This document shows, in pieces, positions 63,964 through 64,000 of a stretch of DNA of 64,000 nucleotides. The stretch covers positions 39,736 to 103,735 of the forward strand of contig CAZZAX010000005.1 in NCBI GenBank assembly GCA_964653075.1, in the 5' to 3' direction. The position numbers and the translations under genes are program-made. Origin of the DNA: NIOZ-UU13 sp964653075. Lineage in GTDB: Bacteria; Planctomycetota; Phycisphaerae; Sedimentisphaerales; Anaerobacaceae. The notes beneath the pieces were generated by a model. The model was not told where the DNA came from. It did no database searches and saw only the letters and a program-made list of their open reading frames with translations. Position 1 is the first letter of the stretch, and each line of letters starts with the position of its first letter.

Positions 63964-64000
63964 ATGTTAGCAATCAAGAACAACCTTATGGCAGTCAACG
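63964..64000 (+). CDS. fliC: Flagellin (N-terminal start only)
   Basis: The first 12 residues MLAIKNNLMAVN resemble the flagellin D0 start (typically M-x-I-N-N-N-x-A-x-N). AAGGAG lies 8 nt before the ATG, and a σ28-type promoter is upstream. The protein is cut by the window end, so length and domain content cannot be seen. The neighbouring TPR-GT gene on the other strand suggests that this flagellin is a glycosylation target (inference). Confidence 0.7.
   Translation, partial: MLAIKNNLMAVN

Noticed and set aside
1..64000. CRISPR array, tRNA, rRNA, insertion sequence or prophage
   Set aside because: No regular spaced repeats, cloverleaf, rRNA segment, transposase or integrase was seen on either strand by eye.

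Overview
The window is a large flagellar chromosome segment from a Gram-negative-type bacterium. Both the L-ring (FlgH) and P-ring (FlgA, FlgI) genes are present, so an outer membrane is expected. Moderate base composition, TPR-rich glycosyltransferases, σ54-type flagellar promoters and the gene order suggest a planctomycete, perhaps of the Phycisphaerae/Sedimentisphaerales type. That placement is inference; no rRNA or other phylogenetic marker lies in the window.

Layout. (1) 1-7070, + strand: end of flgG, then flgA-flgH-flgI-flgJ(rod-binding part only)-flgN-flgK-flgL. (2) 7140-39441, + strand: a roughly 32-kb glycan island between flgL and fliD. It holds glycosyltransferases with TPR repeats, a tandem GT2 duplication, a short TPR protein, a FliT-like chaperone candidate, neuB-neuA (nonulosonic acid synthesis and CMP activation), methyltransferases, a class IV aminotransferase, two radical SAM/SPASM proteins, and three very large multidomain proteins (1240, 1762 and about 1483 aa). 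(3) 39576-41945: fliD. (4) 42021-56328, - strand: two transcription units, fliO-P-Q-R-flhB and flgB-flgC-fliE-fliF-fliG paralogue-fliG-fliH-fliI-fliJ-motE-like-motA-motB-motB-like. (5) 56763-58604, + strand: fliK, divergent from flgB. (6) 58750-63488: two convergent TPR-glycosyltransferase genes. (7) From 63964: the start of a flagellin gene, cut by the window end.

Regulation visible in the sequence: four σ54 -24/-12 matches (upstream of fliK, flgB, fliO and the TPR-glycosyltransferase at 9272), and σ28-type candidates before flagellin (two) and fliD (one, weak). A σ54 site in front of the glycan island suggests that glycosylation genes are expressed with mid-class flagellar genes.

How it fits together: the flg/fli/flh genes build the basal body, export gate and ATPase, hook junction and cap. 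The mot genes supply the stator. The glycan island probably makes and assembles a complex, methylated, nonulosonate-containing glycan. The TPR-glycosyltransferases beside flagellin are candidates for attaching it to flagellin, in the manner of Caulobacter FlmG. Signs of recent remodelling are a decayed double copy of a neuA/aminotransferase module (17692-18043), a GT2 duplication with a 190-bp identical tract, and a leftover TPR-gene start between the duplicates. A second FliG has lost typical torque-helix residues.
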